A program made the position numbers and the translations under genes. Source: Oscillospiraceae bacterium (lineage in GTDB: Bacteria > Bacillota > Clostridia > Saccharofermentanales > Saccharofermentanaceae). From it: 46,590 nucleotides of DNA. The stretch lies in NCBI GenBank assembly GCA_902801755.1, contig CADCJM010000012.1:1-46590 (forward strand). Reading direction: 5' to 3'. Numbering within the stretch: the stretch's first letter is position 1; each line of letters starts with the position of its first letter. Of this stretch, positions 22,369-30,496 are shown piece after piece. The notes under the pieces are model-generated. The model was not told the origin of the DNA and did no database searches. It was given only the letters and a program-made list of their open reading frames with translations.

Positions 22369-24773
22369 TGGCTGTTAAGAAAAGCGCCTCTGCGCGTAAG
22401 GTAAATACATCAGAAGGCAAGAAGGCTTCTTCAAAAAAGGCTGCCGCTAAAAAGCCTGCAGCAAAGAAAGCACCTGCAAAAAAGACTGCTGCAAAGAAGC
22501 CTGAAACTAAGAAGGAACCTGCCAAAAAAGCTGCTGTGAAGAAGACGGATGCTAAGAGACCGGCTAAGAAGGCCGCTTCATTCGTATCTTCACCTGAGAT
22601 CGCTGATCCGAATTACAATGAATCAAGTGCATCTTTCTTAAGCGGTAATGCATGTTTTTATAACCGCGAATTGTCCTGGCTCGAATTCGACGACCGTATT
22701 TTGCACGAGGCAAGAGATTCAAAGAATCCGCTTCTTGAGAGGCTCAACTTCTTATCGATCACGGCATCCAATCTCGACGAGTTTTACATCGTACGTGTAG
22801 CTTCGTTAAGGGATATGCAGAGCATCGATTTTGCAGAGCGTGACATCGCAGGATTCTCAATTGATGAACAGCTCGAAAGGATCGACCAGAAGACAAGAAG
22901 AACGATGTCGATGATGTATTCGACATTTAACAGATCACTGTTGCCTTCGCTTGCCCAGGAGAAGATCTATCTTAGAAATTACGACGATCTTTCTGACCAG
23001 TTGAAGTCTATTGCGGATTCTTATTTCAAGGCTGTTTTATATCCGATCTTAACGCCTATGGCCGTTGACTCTTCAAGACCTTTCCCGCTCATTTACAACC
23101 GCATGCTCAACATGTGCGTAAGACTTCTTAATGAGCCTAAAAAGGTAAAACTGCAGGAGAGAGCAACCTTCGGTCTTGCAAGTGACAGCAAGAAGAAATC
23201 CGTAAATGAAGATAAGTATATGTATGCGACTGTTCAGATCCCTACGGTCGTTAAGAGACTTTATCAGATACCTACTGAAGACGGTGATGTTTTCGTTCCG
23301 GTAGAGCAGATCATAAGAGCTAATGTAGATATGCTCTTTGACGGCCAGACCGTTGTAGCTACGGCATTTTACCGTGTTATGCGTAATGCCGACCTCGATA
23401 TCGACGAGGACGAAGCAGAAGACCTCCTAAAAGAGATCGAAGCCCAGGTAAGACGCAGAAGATTCGGCGAGATCATAAGACTCGAAGTTCAGGATGATAT
23501 CGATTCCGACCTTCTGCATTACATTGTTGATGAGCTCGAAGTAGATGAAGCTGATATCTTCAGTGTAAACGGACCAATCGACCTTACATTCCTTTCAAAG
23601 CTCACATCTGCTTGCAAAGCAAAGCATCCCGAGCTTTGCTATAAAGCTCATGAGCCTGCTGAGGCTGCTTCTTTTGACGGACCTGTATCGGAGCTCGACA
23701 TTTTCGAGCAGATCAGGGAAAAGGACAGGATCGTTCATCACCCGTACGAGACATTCGAACCTGTGTTGGAGTTCGTTAAGCAGGCTGCAAGAGATCCTAA
23801 CGTTCTTGCTATCAAGCAGACCCTTTACCGTGTGTCTGACAGATCGCCGATCATCGCATCGCTCCTTGAAGCTGCACAGAACGGCAAGCAGGTAATGGTG
23901 CTCGTTGAACTTAAAGCCAGATTCGATGAAGAGAACAACATCAACTGGGCAAAGAACCACAGTAAGATCACGCTCGTCGTACGTAAGGAAGAGGACGGTA
24001 TCAGAAGATATCTGCACCTGGCGACCGGTAACTATAACGATGTAACAGCTAAGATCTATACCGACTTAGGCTTGTTCACTGCCAAGGAATCCTTCGGTGA
24101 GGACGCTTCCGAGTTCTTCAACATGCTCTCAGGATTCTCGATACCTCAGACCTGGAGACGCCTTATTCCTGCGCCTTTGTGGATGAAGGATTACTTCATC
24201 GCAAGGATCAGAAGGGAAGCTGACAATGCAAGGGCAGGAAAGCCTGCACGCATTATCGCGAAGATCAATTCACTGGTAGACGAGCCGATTATAAAGGCGC
24301 TTTATACAGCATCTAATGCAGGTGTTAAGATCGACCTTATCGTCAGAGGCATCTGCTGCCTGAGAGCCGGAATTCCCGGCATGAGCGAGAACATTACGGT
24401 CCGCTCCATTACGGGACGTTTCCTTGAGCACTCCAGGATCTTCTATTTCTACAATGAAGGCCACGAAGATATCTATCTTGCATCCGCTGACTGGATGCCG
24501 AGAAACCTGAACCGCCGTGTAGAACTCCTGTTCCCGATTGAAGACCCTGACTGCAGGGCACGTGTAAAGGAAGTGCTTGATGTCGAATTGGCTGATACAG
24601 TAAGGGCTTCGTTCCTTTCTGCTGACGGCACGTATCACAAACTTGACCTCAGAGGTAAAGAGAAGGTCGATTCACAACAAAGACTCATCGAACTTGCGGA
24701 TGCCGCTGTTGCCGAGCGCCACAAGAGCATTGATAAACATGAGTTCATCCCTGAGGAAAGCCCCAGAGAGTAA
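22368..24773 (+). CDS. ppk1: Polyphosphate kinase 1 with Lys/Ala-rich N-terminal tail and a deletion before the catalytic His
   Basis: An 801-residue protein. Residues 1-70 are a Lys/Ala-rich tail (KKAAAKKPAAKKAPAKK and so on), not part of normal PPK1. The PPK core starts near residue 97 (CFYNRELSWLEFDDRIL) and includes NLDEFYIVRVASLRDM, HPYETFEPVL, LAIKQTLYRVSDRSPI and LVELKARFDEENNINWAK. The catalytic His (E. coli His435 equivalent) is His531 in NHSKITLVVR; His550 and His688 (LEHSRIFYF) are also kept. In other PPK1 proteins about 17 residues (a strand and the GLK turn) lie between INWAK and the catalytic HxK; here they are absent, in frame. Activity may therefore be altered. It overlaps the ppx stop by 1 nt. 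Confidence 0.9.
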   Translation: MAVKKSASARKVNTSEGKKASSKKAAAKKPAAKKAPAKKTAAKKPETKKEPAKKAAVKKTDAKRPAKKAASFVSSPEIADPNYNESSASFLSGNACFYNRELSWLEFDDRILHEARDSKNPLLERLNFLSITASNLDEFYIVRVASLRDMQSIDFAERDIAGFSIDEQLERIDQKTRRTMSMMYSTFNRSLLPSLAQEKIYLRNYDDLSDQLKSIADSYFKAVLYPILTPMAVDSSRPFPLIYNRMLNMCVRLLNEPKKVKLQERATFGLASDSKKKSVNEDKYMYATVQIPTVVKRLYQIPTEDGDVFVPVEQIIRANVDMLFDGQTVVATAFYRVMRNADLDIDEDEAEDLLKEIEAQVRRRRFGEIIRLEVQDDIDSDLLHYIVDELEVDEADIFSVNGPIDLTFLSKLTSACKAKHPELCYKAHEPAEAASFDGPVSELDIFEQIREKDRIVHHPYETFEPVLEFVKQAARDPNVLAIKQTLYRVSDRSPIIASLLEAAQNGKQVMVLVELKARFDEENNINWAKNHSKITLVVRKEEDGIRRYLHLATGNYNDVTAKIYTDLGLFTAKESFGEDASEFFNMLSGFSIPQTWRRLIPAPLWMKDYFIARIRREADNARAGKPARIIAKINSLVDEPIIKALYTASNAGVKIDLIVRGICCLRAGIPGMSENITVRSITGRFLEHSRIFYFYNEGHEDIYLASADWMPRNLNRRVELLFPIEDPDCRARVKEVLDVELADTVRASFLSADGTYHKLDLRGKEKVDSQQRLIELADAAVAERHKSIDKHEFIPEESPRE

Positions 24774-24792
24774 TTAATGATCAGCTATATGA

Positions 24793-24823
24793 GGGTGCCC
24801 TGAAAAAGGCACCCTTATTTTTT
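24793..24823 (+). terminator. Rho-independent terminator of the ppx-ppk operon
   Basis: GGGTGCC / GGCACCC with a CTGAAAAA loop, then TTATTTTTT. Confidence 0.92.
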
Positions 24824-24847
24824 GCCTAAATCACTATGAAGTGAATT

Positions 24848-24872
24848 CCGGAAGTTAGAAAAAAACTTCCGG
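24848..24872. repeat. Perfect 9-bp hairpin downstream of the ppk terminator
   Basis: CCGGAAGTT and AACTTCCGG around a 7-nt A-rich loop. GGGTTAAC follows rather than a T-run, so it is not a standard terminator. It lies 11 nt before element E2 and may belong to it. Confidence 0.6.
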
Positions 24873-24883
24873 GGTTAACTTTA

Positions 24884-24973
24884 CTATCGCACAGGCCCTT
24901 TTTTCAGGGCAAAAATTACAGAAAAACGCCGTTTTATATAATTGTTGGCGTTTTTTTCGTGCCTGTGCGATAG
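24884..24973 (+). repeat. Structured intergenic element, copy E2 (related to E1 at 6576-6669)
   Basis: The outer arms CTATCGCACAGGC (24884-24896) and GCCTGTGCGATAG (24961-24973) pair perfectly over 13 bp. Inside are GCCCT/AGGGC (24895-24910) and GAAAAACGCC/GGCGTTTTTTTC (24921-24958) closing a loop GTTTTATATAATTGTT. Compared with E1, the loop (TTTTATNNAATTGTT) and A/T-runs are conserved while stem bases differ in compensating pairs (CGGC/GCCCG versus CGCC/GGCG). Confidence 0.65.
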
Positions 24974-25105
24974 CGGCTTGGTTTTTTGACGTAGTAGTTT
25001 TTATTGCTAAGCTTGAAATTATATTAACGTTAATGGCAAATTAAGATGCCGTTAAGAATCGGCGGCGGGAATAATGGTAGAATATCGCGGTAGGGGGAAT
25101 AACAT

Positions 25106-25822
25106 ATGGAATTTGTTATAAGTCATTTAGTTAAGAGCTACGGCTCAAAGAAGGTATTAAAAGACGTTGATTTTGTTTTCGAAGAGGGTAAGATATACGG
25201 CCTCCTGGGACGCAACGGTTCAGGTAAGACTACCTTTTTTAACTGTGTAAACGGTGATATCGATTATAATTCAGGCGCTTTTTATTTTCGCGAAAATAAG
25301 GATTCGGAAGAAAAAGTCATTCTCCAGCCTGAAGATATCGGATATATGGTATCAACGCCGACGGTTCCCGAATTCATGACGGGAAGAGAGTTTTTGAAGT
25401 TCTTCCTTGAGGTGCATGAAGATATCAAACCTGATAAGACTATAGATGAATATTTTGATTATATGGTCGTTCCTGAAGATGACAGGGACAGGCTTCTTAA
25501 GGATTATTCGCACGGTACCAAGAATAAGATGCAGATGCTCTTAAATATCATTGCATCTCCTAAGCTCATGCTTCTTGATGAGCCGCTGACGTCTTTGGAT
25601 GTTATCATCGCTGAAGAGATGAAGAACGTTATAAGAAGCCAGAAGCAGGGGAAGATCACGATCTTCTCGACACACCTTCTGGATGTTGCTGTTGACCTTT
25701 GCGATGAGATCGTACTGCTTCATAACGGCAGGCTTGAACCCATCGACAAGAACGATCTCGGCGATGCCGCTTTCAAGGAAAAGATCATTAATGCGTTAAG
25801 GGATGCTGACAATGATCAATGA
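25106..25822 (+). CDS. ABC transporter ATP-binding protein
   Basis: A 238-residue ATPase with Walker A GRNGSGKTT, Walker B MLLDEPLTSLD and switch His FSTHLLD. The signature is the variant YSHGTKNKMQ instead of LSGGQ. Its aspartate-rich middle (DKTIDEYFDYMVVPEDDRDR) replaces the usual helical region. Such forms pair with large, poorly described ABC permeases, and the following gene, overlapping by 11 nt, is one. It is a two-gene exporter-type unit. The cargo is unknown; bacteriocin, peptide or lipid-related substrates are possible but not indicated. Confidence 0.9.
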   Translation: MEFVISHLVKSYGSKKVLKDVDFVFEEGKIYGLLGRNGSGKTTFFNCVNGDIDYNSGAFYFRENKDSEEKVILQPEDIGYMVSTPTVPEFMTGREFLKFFLEVHEDIKPDKTIDEYFDYMVVPEDDRDRLLKDYSHGTKNKMQMLLNIIASPKLMLLDEPLTSLDVIIAEEMKNVIRSQKQGKITIFSTHLLDVAVDLCDEIVLLHNGRLEPIDKNDLGDAAFKEKIINALRDADNDQ

Positions 25823-27551
25823 GTATAAGGACATTCTTTTTAAAGTAATTCACTTAAGGAGCATCATCGGTTACAACAGCCTTGTTTTCGCGCTTAAGAA
25901 GACTCCGGTAATCGGAAACCTTATCCCGGACAAGCTTTATTCGACCACATTCCTTAAGGTCATCTACTGGATATTCCATGTAATCTTTGAGGTCTTTAAG
26001 CTCTTTATCGGAAAGATCTTCGGTCTTGGAATGATCTACCTTGCAGCATTCCTTTTGTCCGACCAGTATATTGAGCATGAGATGGTTCAGGGTGTAAGCC
26101 GCAGTGCGATGTACGGCAATCTCGGCCTGTTTATCTTCCTTTTGTATGCTTTTTGCGGAATCCTCATCAGGGTACCGTATTTTAACTGCACCACGGAGAA
26201 GGAATACCTTGTCTTTATGCTCCGTATGGATGCTAAAAAGCTGAATGAGACACTTATCTGGTACGATCTTGCAAAACTTTTTATCGGCTATGTAATGGCC
26301 GGCATTTTTGCTGTTATTACAGGCGCTCCGTTCTGGCTCTGGCTCGGGATCCCTGTTCTCGCGCTGGCTGTCAAGTTCCTTGGCATAGGACTTCAGATCC
26401 TCAGCTTCAGATTCAAGTCCAGGCTTCACAAGTCACTTAAGATAAGCGCTGTAGCTTATCTCATCAGACTTGCACTTGTTTTGCTCGCCGGACCTTTCTT
26501 TATTGTTTTTGTCGCGAACGGATATTTCATTCCGATGCCTCAGATGGTAATCATTACCGTTCTTACAGTCATTGCAGGAATATGGGGTCTTACGATGTTT
26601 TTGAAGACTGATTCCAACCTTCACAGAAGAGCTCTGCACGATAATATAAGCAAGACTGAAGTGAAGGCGACAAGCCAGTACGATAACACCAAGAGCTTCA
26701 AGAAGATAAAAGCAAAGGGTACTGTAAAGGGCGATAAGAAGGGCTTTGAATATCTGAATGCTTTATTTGTAAAAAGACACTGGACGATGCTCTGCATGAA
26801 GCCGGTCATCTTCACGATCATCGTAGCCGCTGTCATGATCCTTCTTTCAGGGGAATTTATCTACGGATACTATTCCCGTTACGGCGCTGACAACTGCTGG
26901 AACATGGTTATTACAAACATCATTAATTTCTTCACTTTCAGAGGCTTTAGCGATGCACTTCTGCCGGTCGGAAATGATCCTGCTTTTGAATTCTTCAGAT
27001 ATGTTGCCCAGTCACATCTGCTTGCCCTGATGATCCCGCTGTCGATTTCTGATAATTCCTTTAAGAATACTCAGGCTATGTTCATCAATTGCGATAACAG
27101 TCTTATGACATTCAGTTTCTTCAAACAGCGCGAAAAGATAATCAAACTCTTTGATATCAGGCTTAAGCAATTGATAAAGATAAATATCGGACCGGTCGTT
27201 TCTTTAGGACTTTTTGCCGATCTGATCCTCTTTGTCACGGGTGGCCAGAGTTATCCGGGTGAATATCTTGTGACGATACTCGTCGGCTTCATGCTGAGCA
27301 TATTGACTTCCGTCACATGGCTTGCGCTTTATTATCTTTTCCAGCCGTTTACTACTTCGGTTGTTGCCAAGAGCGGCGCGTACAGGATCACCAGTATAAT
27401 CATCTACTCAGTAGCATCGATCCTCGTGTGGGTACCGCTGGTATCTTATATCCTCGCACCTGTGCTTCTGGTATTCACAGCAGGATATGTGTTCTTCCTG
27501 AGAAACCGTGTCTATAAGCTGGCTCCGAAAACATGGAAGATCAAAGCTTAA
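25812..27551 (+). CDS. Large ABC permease-like membrane protein
   Basis: A 579-residue membrane protein with about 12 hydrophobic segments in two halves. The halves are separated by a basic cytoplasmic loop at roughly residues 270-320 (HRRALHDNISKTEVKATSQY; KGTVKGDKKGFEYLNALFVK). The second half again has six or so helices and ends in a basic tail (KLAPKTWKIKA). It resembles the large permeases encoded after YSHG-type ATPases in Clostridia. The ATG at 25812 is chosen over 25803 because AAGGGA lies 9 nt before it; this overlaps the ATPase by 11 nt. Cargo and mechanism are not readable. Confidence 0.82.
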   Translation: MINEYKDILFKVIHLRSIIGYNSLVFALKKTPVIGNLIPDKLYSTTFLKVIYWIFHVIFEVFKLFIGKIFGLGMIYLAAFLLSDQYIEHEMVQGVSRSAMYGNLGLFIFLLYAFCGILIRVPYFNCTTEKEYLVFMLRMDAKKLNETLIWYDLAKLFIGYVMAGIFAVITGAPFWLWLGIPVLALAVKFLGIGLQILSFRFKSRLHKSLKISAVAYLIRLALVLLAGPFFIVFVANGYFIPMPQMVIITVLTVIAGIWGLTMFLKTDSNLHRRALHDNISKTEVKATSQYDNTKSFKKIKAKGTVKGDKKGFEYLNALFVKRHWTMLCMKPVIFTIIVAAVMILLSGEFIYGYYSRYGADNCWNMVITNIINFFTFRGFSDALLPVGNDPAFEFFRYVAQSHLLALMIPLSISDNSFKNTQAMFINCDNSLMTFSFFKQREKIIKLFDIRLKQLIKINIGPVVSLGLFADLILFVTGGQSYPGEYLVTILVGFMLSILTSVTWLALYYLFQPFTTSVVAKSGAYRITSIIIYSVASILVWVPLVSYILAPVLLVFTAGYVFFLRNRVYKLAPKTWKIKA

Positions 27552-27640
27552 TTCCTTAAATATACTTAATTTATTTAAACAAATGATACAAAAGCTGTGA
27601 TAAAATTCTCTTAAGAAATTTTGATATGTGGAGGCATAGC

Positions 27641-29047
27641 ATGGATTTCAAGAGTTTTGTCGAGATGATCGATGTCATGACTTGTGTTATTTCGGTCGAG
27701 ACAAAAGATGACGGCTCCTATGGCGAGATCAGGATAGTTACAGGCAACCAGGCCTATATCAATTCCATAGAGCATTCGAACCCGGAAATGCCTCAGATGC
27801 TTACGTCCAAGTTCGTTCCGAACAGCCTTTACCAGAATTATTTTCCGACCGATCTGAACTTTGAGGATTTTTGCTTCAGATGTGCTGTGCTGAAGCAGCC
27901 CATGCATACCTATGTTCATCCTGACAGATATGATTTCTGGTTTAATCTCTTCATGATGCCTCTGGGAAGCGAAGGAAATCTTCATTACTGCACTTATTCC
28001 CAGATCGTTACCAGGAATGCTGACAGTGAGGAGATGAGCAATACATCCGCTTCAACGGCTTCAGAGGTTCTTAATACATGTATCAAGCTCAGAGGAACGA
28101 CTAATTTCCAGCATACGATGGATGAGATAATCTCCGATATCAGAAAGCTTTGTGATGCCCAGTCCTGCGTTATCCTTCTTACCGATGACGAGGAAAGAAA
28201 ATGCACGGCGTTAAGTGAATCAAGAAATGAGTATTCAATGCTTCCTTCGATGTCCAGAGTCCTCAGGGAAGGCTTCTACGATCTTACGGTCTCGTGGATA
28301 GATACGATCGGCGGCAGCAACTGTCTTATAGCCAAGAACAGGAATGACTGGGAATATATTAGGGAGAAGAATCCGTCTTGGTATGAATCCCTTATGAAAA
28401 ATCATGTTGAGAGCATTGTATTGTTCCCGCTCAAGTCCACGGATGAGGTTCTGGGATACATCTGGGTCTGCAACTTCGATGTCGAAAATACCGTTAAGAT
28501 CAAGGAAACGCTTGAACTTACAACATTCTTCGTTGCATCTGAGATCGCTAACCAGAAGCTTGTCCAGAGATTAAAGCGACTTAGCTCAATGGATATGCTC
28601 ACAGGTCTTCTGAACAGGAATGAGATGAACAACAGGATCGACGGATTAAGGAAGAGCGGCAGCGACGAGCTCAAGGGTCTGGGAATCGTCTTTGCGGATC
28701 TCAACGGCCTTAAGAGAGTCAACGATAACGAAGGACATGAGGCAGGTGACCTGCTGCTCAAGAATGGTGCGATCCTCCTTCAGAACGTATTTGTCGGTGA
28801 CGAGATCTACAGAGCCGGCGGCGATGAGTTCATGGTGCTTTTGACTTTCACTACTGAAGAAAAAATTGTCGAAAAGATCGCCAAGGCCAAGAAGCTCTCA
28901 AGACACTATGGGAATGTATCTTTTGCCATGGGCTACTGCTATCAGAATGATTCAGGCGACATCACAAATGCCCTGAAGATAGCTGATGAGAAAATGTACG
29001 AGGACAAGGAAAAGTACTACGCCGAGCATCCGGAATTCAAGAGATAA
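27641..29047 (+). CDS. GAF-GGDEF protein, probable diguanylate cyclase
   Basis: A 468-residue cytoplasmic protein. Residues 1-130 form an unassigned sensor-like region (possibly PAS). Residues ~150-310 resemble a GAF domain (IKLRGTTNFQHTMDEIISDI; SIVLFPLKSTDEVLGYIWVC). Residues ~315-460 are a GGDEF domain: LSSMDMLTGLLNRNEM, GIVFADLNGLKRVNDNEGHE and YRAGGDEFMVLL, with the motif at 393-397. It should make cyclic di-GMP. The inhibitory RxxD site is absent (FVGD in place), so product inhibition may be lost. GGAGG is 6 nt before the ATG at 27641, preferred over an upstream in-frame ATG. The gene is convergent with tRNA-Ala. Confidence 0.9.
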   Translation: MDFKSFVEMIDVMTCVISVETKDDGSYGEIRIVTGNQAYINSIEHSNPEMPQMLTSKFVPNSLYQNYFPTDLNFEDFCFRCAVLKQPMHTYVHPDRYDFWFNLFMMPLGSEGNLHYCTYSQIVTRNADSEEMSNTSASTASEVLNTCIKLRGTTNFQHTMDEIISDIRKLCDAQSCVILLTDDEERKCTALSESRNEYSMLPSMSRVLREGFYDLTVSWIDTIGGSNCLIAKNRNDWEYIREKNPSWYESLMKNHVESIVLFPLKSTDEVLGYIWVCNFDVENTVKIKETLELTTFFVASEIANQKLVQRLKRLSSMDMLTGLLNRNEMNNRIDGLRKSGSDELKGLGIVFADLNGLKRVNDNEGHEAGDLLLKNGAILLQNVFVGDEIYRAGGDEFMVLLTFTTEEKIVEKIAKAKKLSRHYGNVSFAMGYCYQNDSGDITNALKIADEKMYEDKEKYYAEHPEFKR

Positions 29048-29102
29048 AAAAATAAACCTCTGTACGAGTTATTTGCGACAGCAAATTATAAACATTGAAA
29101 AC

Positions 29103-29170
29103 AAAATAAAGAACTTCTCCAACTAGTTTCGCGAAGCGAACTGTTCGTATGTTGGAGAAGTTCTTTATTT
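29103..29170 (-). terminator. Long perfect hairpin at the 3' end of tRNA-Ala, probable bidirectional terminator
   Basis: A 21-bp perfect stem (29103-29123 with 29151-29171) encloses a 27-nt loop, which itself holds TTCGC/GCGAA around GAA (29128-29140). On the minus strand the hairpin follows the tRNA at once and is trailed by a T-rich tract (TTTATTTTGTTTTC). On the plus strand it can stop the GGDEF transcript. The stem is unusually long for a simple terminator. Confidence 0.75.
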
Positions 29171-29245
29171 TGGTGGAGCATACGGGACTTGAACCCGTGA
29201 CCCCCACACTGCCAGTGTGATGCGCTCCCACTGCGCTAATGCCCC
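29171..29245 (-). tRNA. tRNA-Ala (anticodon GGC)
   Basis: A 75-nt minus-strand tRNA with an encoded CCA end. The acceptor stem GGGGCAT/ATGCTCC has one G-U pair, the D arm is GCGC/GCGC, and the anticodon stem TCACA/TGTGG holds loop CTGGCAG (anticodon GGC at positions 34-36). The T arm ACGGG/CCCGT has loop TTCAAGT. It reads GCC and GCT alanine codons. No duplicated 3' end marking an integrated element is seen nearby. Confidence 0.97.
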
Positions 29246-29282
29246 GTCTGATTAACGATTATACGTGGCAGAGGATATTTAT

Positions 29283-29290
29283 GCTATACT
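29283..29290 (+). promoter_or_regulatory. Extended -10 promoter element for galM
   Basis: TGCTATACT (29282-29290, -10 at 29285-29290) lies about 35 nt before the galM ATG. A clear -35 box is not seen, as is common with extended -10 promoters. Confidence 0.5.
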
Positions 29291-29325
29291 TCTTTTTAAT
29301 AAAATCTTTGTGGAGGTTTTGAGGA

Positions 29326-30435
29326 ATGAGTATTACCACAAGTGACTATCTGTCAGTAAAGAATCCCGATCTTAAGGCTAAAAAGTTTACGATCACGATC
29401 GACGGCGGCTATGAGGCTTCTGTTATCACATACGGTGCTGTTATTACAGATCTTATCGTTCCTGACAAGGACGGAAAGCCCACAGACATCATGCTCGGCT
29501 GCAAAGGCCTTGATGAGTATATGGGGAACGGCGCTAACCACGGTGCAGTCGTAGGACGTTCTGCCAACAGGATCAAAGATGCTTCTTTTGTTATCAACGG
29601 CGAGAGATACCAGATCCCTAAGAACGAAGGTGAGAACAACCTCCATTCAGGCAATCCCGGTTACCACAACGTATTCTGGGACGGCAAGATCCTTACTGAG
29701 GAAGAGGCTGATGCTATCATCCTTGATTCCAAGATCGCTGGCATTCCCGGCTGTGACGGCGGAGCAGTTCTTTTAAGCTACACAAGCCCTGACGGAGCTA
29801 CAGGCTTCCCCGGAAACCTTGATACAAAGGTGCTTTACTGCTGGCTTGAGGATAAGACATTCCTGATCCTTTATTGCGGAAAGACAGACAAGGATACGAT
29901 TTTCGCGCCCACAAACCACGCTTACTTCAATCTCAGAGGTGAGGCTGCCGAGGGTACTGTTAACAACGACCTCATCATGATCAACTCTGACAAGATCACG
30001 ATCAAGGACGACATGAACGTTCCCACAGGTGAGCTTTTGGACGTTGATGGTACTGTTTTTGACTGCAGGGAATACCGCTTCATCGGCGAGCTCAATGACA
30101 GTGATGACCACCAGATGGTTATCTCAAAGGGTATCGACCAGAACTTCTGCCTTAATACGACAGCTGGTACATTCTCTTTTGCTGCAGCTGTTACTGCACC
30201 TGAGTCCGGAATCACTATGGAGTGCTTAACAGACCTTCCCGGCATTCAGATCTATGCAGGAAACAACTTGGGAAGCCCGCTCGACATCAAGACAACAAAG
30301 GCATACGGCCAGTACGACGCTATCTGTCTTGAGGCCCAGATGGTACCTAATGCCGTTAACCTTGAAGGCTTTGCTTCTCCTGTCATCAAGGCAGGTAAGA
30401 AGGTATACCACGCCTGCGGATACAGATTCGTCTGA
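29326..30435 (+). CDS. galM: Aldose 1-epimerase (galactose mutarotase)
   Basis: A 369-residue cytoplasmic enzyme that interconverts alpha and beta anomers of aldoses. Visible features are VITYGAVITDLIVPDKDGK, the HGAVVGRSANRIKDASF block, NNLHSGNPGYH, the catalytic His region FAPTNHAYFNLRG and the acidic-residue region ICLEAQMVPNAVN near the C-terminus. It is slightly longer than the usual ~340-350. There is no lac or gal gene beside it, so it stands as a single gene with its own promoter and terminator. GGAGG lies 9 nt before the ATG. Codon use is strongly biased to C/G-ending codons, which suggests good expression. Confidence 0.93.
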   Translation: MSITTSDYLSVKNPDLKAKKFTITIDGGYEASVITYGAVITDLIVPDKDGKPTDIMLGCKGLDEYMGNGANHGAVVGRSANRIKDASFVINGERYQIPKNEGENNLHSGNPGYHNVFWDGKILTEEEADAIILDSKIAGIPGCDGGAVLLSYTSPDGATGFPGNLDTKVLYCWLEDKTFLILYCGKTDKDTIFAPTNHAYFNLRGEAAEGTVNNDLIMINSDKITIKDDMNVPTGELLDVDGTVFDCREYRFIGELNDSDDHQMVISKGIDQNFCLNTTAGTFSFAAAVTAPESGITMECLTDLPGIQIYAGNNLGSPLDIKTTKAYGQYDAICLEAQMVPNAVNLEGFASPVIKAGKKVYHACGYRFV

Positions 30436-30464
30436 TCCGATAAACAGGAATTAATACGATAAGA

Positions 30465-30496
30465 CCTTGCAAGCCGCTTTGGCTGCAAGGTTTTAT
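30465..30496. terminator. Terminator after galM, shared with the convergent acyltransferase gene
   Basis: CCTTGCA and AGCC pair with GGCT and GCAAGG (one bulged A), followed by TTTTATTTT. The minus-strand gene stop lies inside its right edge. Confidence 0.85.

Larger units (their letters stand above)
24774..25105. other. 332-nt intergenic region: terminator, two hairpin elements and an AT-rich leader
   Basis: From left to right it holds the ppk terminator (24793-24823), a perfect hairpin (24848-24872), the structured element E2 (24884-24973), then about 130 nt of AT-rich DNA. The last part contains a TTGACG (24985-24990) without a convincing -10 partner and a GGGGG-rich ribosome binding site (25092-25098) for the ABC ATPase. 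No open frame of note is seen. Confidence 0.7.

Noticed and set aside
29047..29100. Small hairpin ATTTGC/GCAAAT after the GGDEF gene as a terminator
   Set aside because: The 6-bp stem has no T-run after it; the long hairpin at 29103 is the better candidate.
29103..29171. Transposon end or phage attachment site at the tRNA-Ala
   Set aside because: There is no integrase, no repeated tRNA 3' end and no transposase in the window; the hairpin is self-contained.
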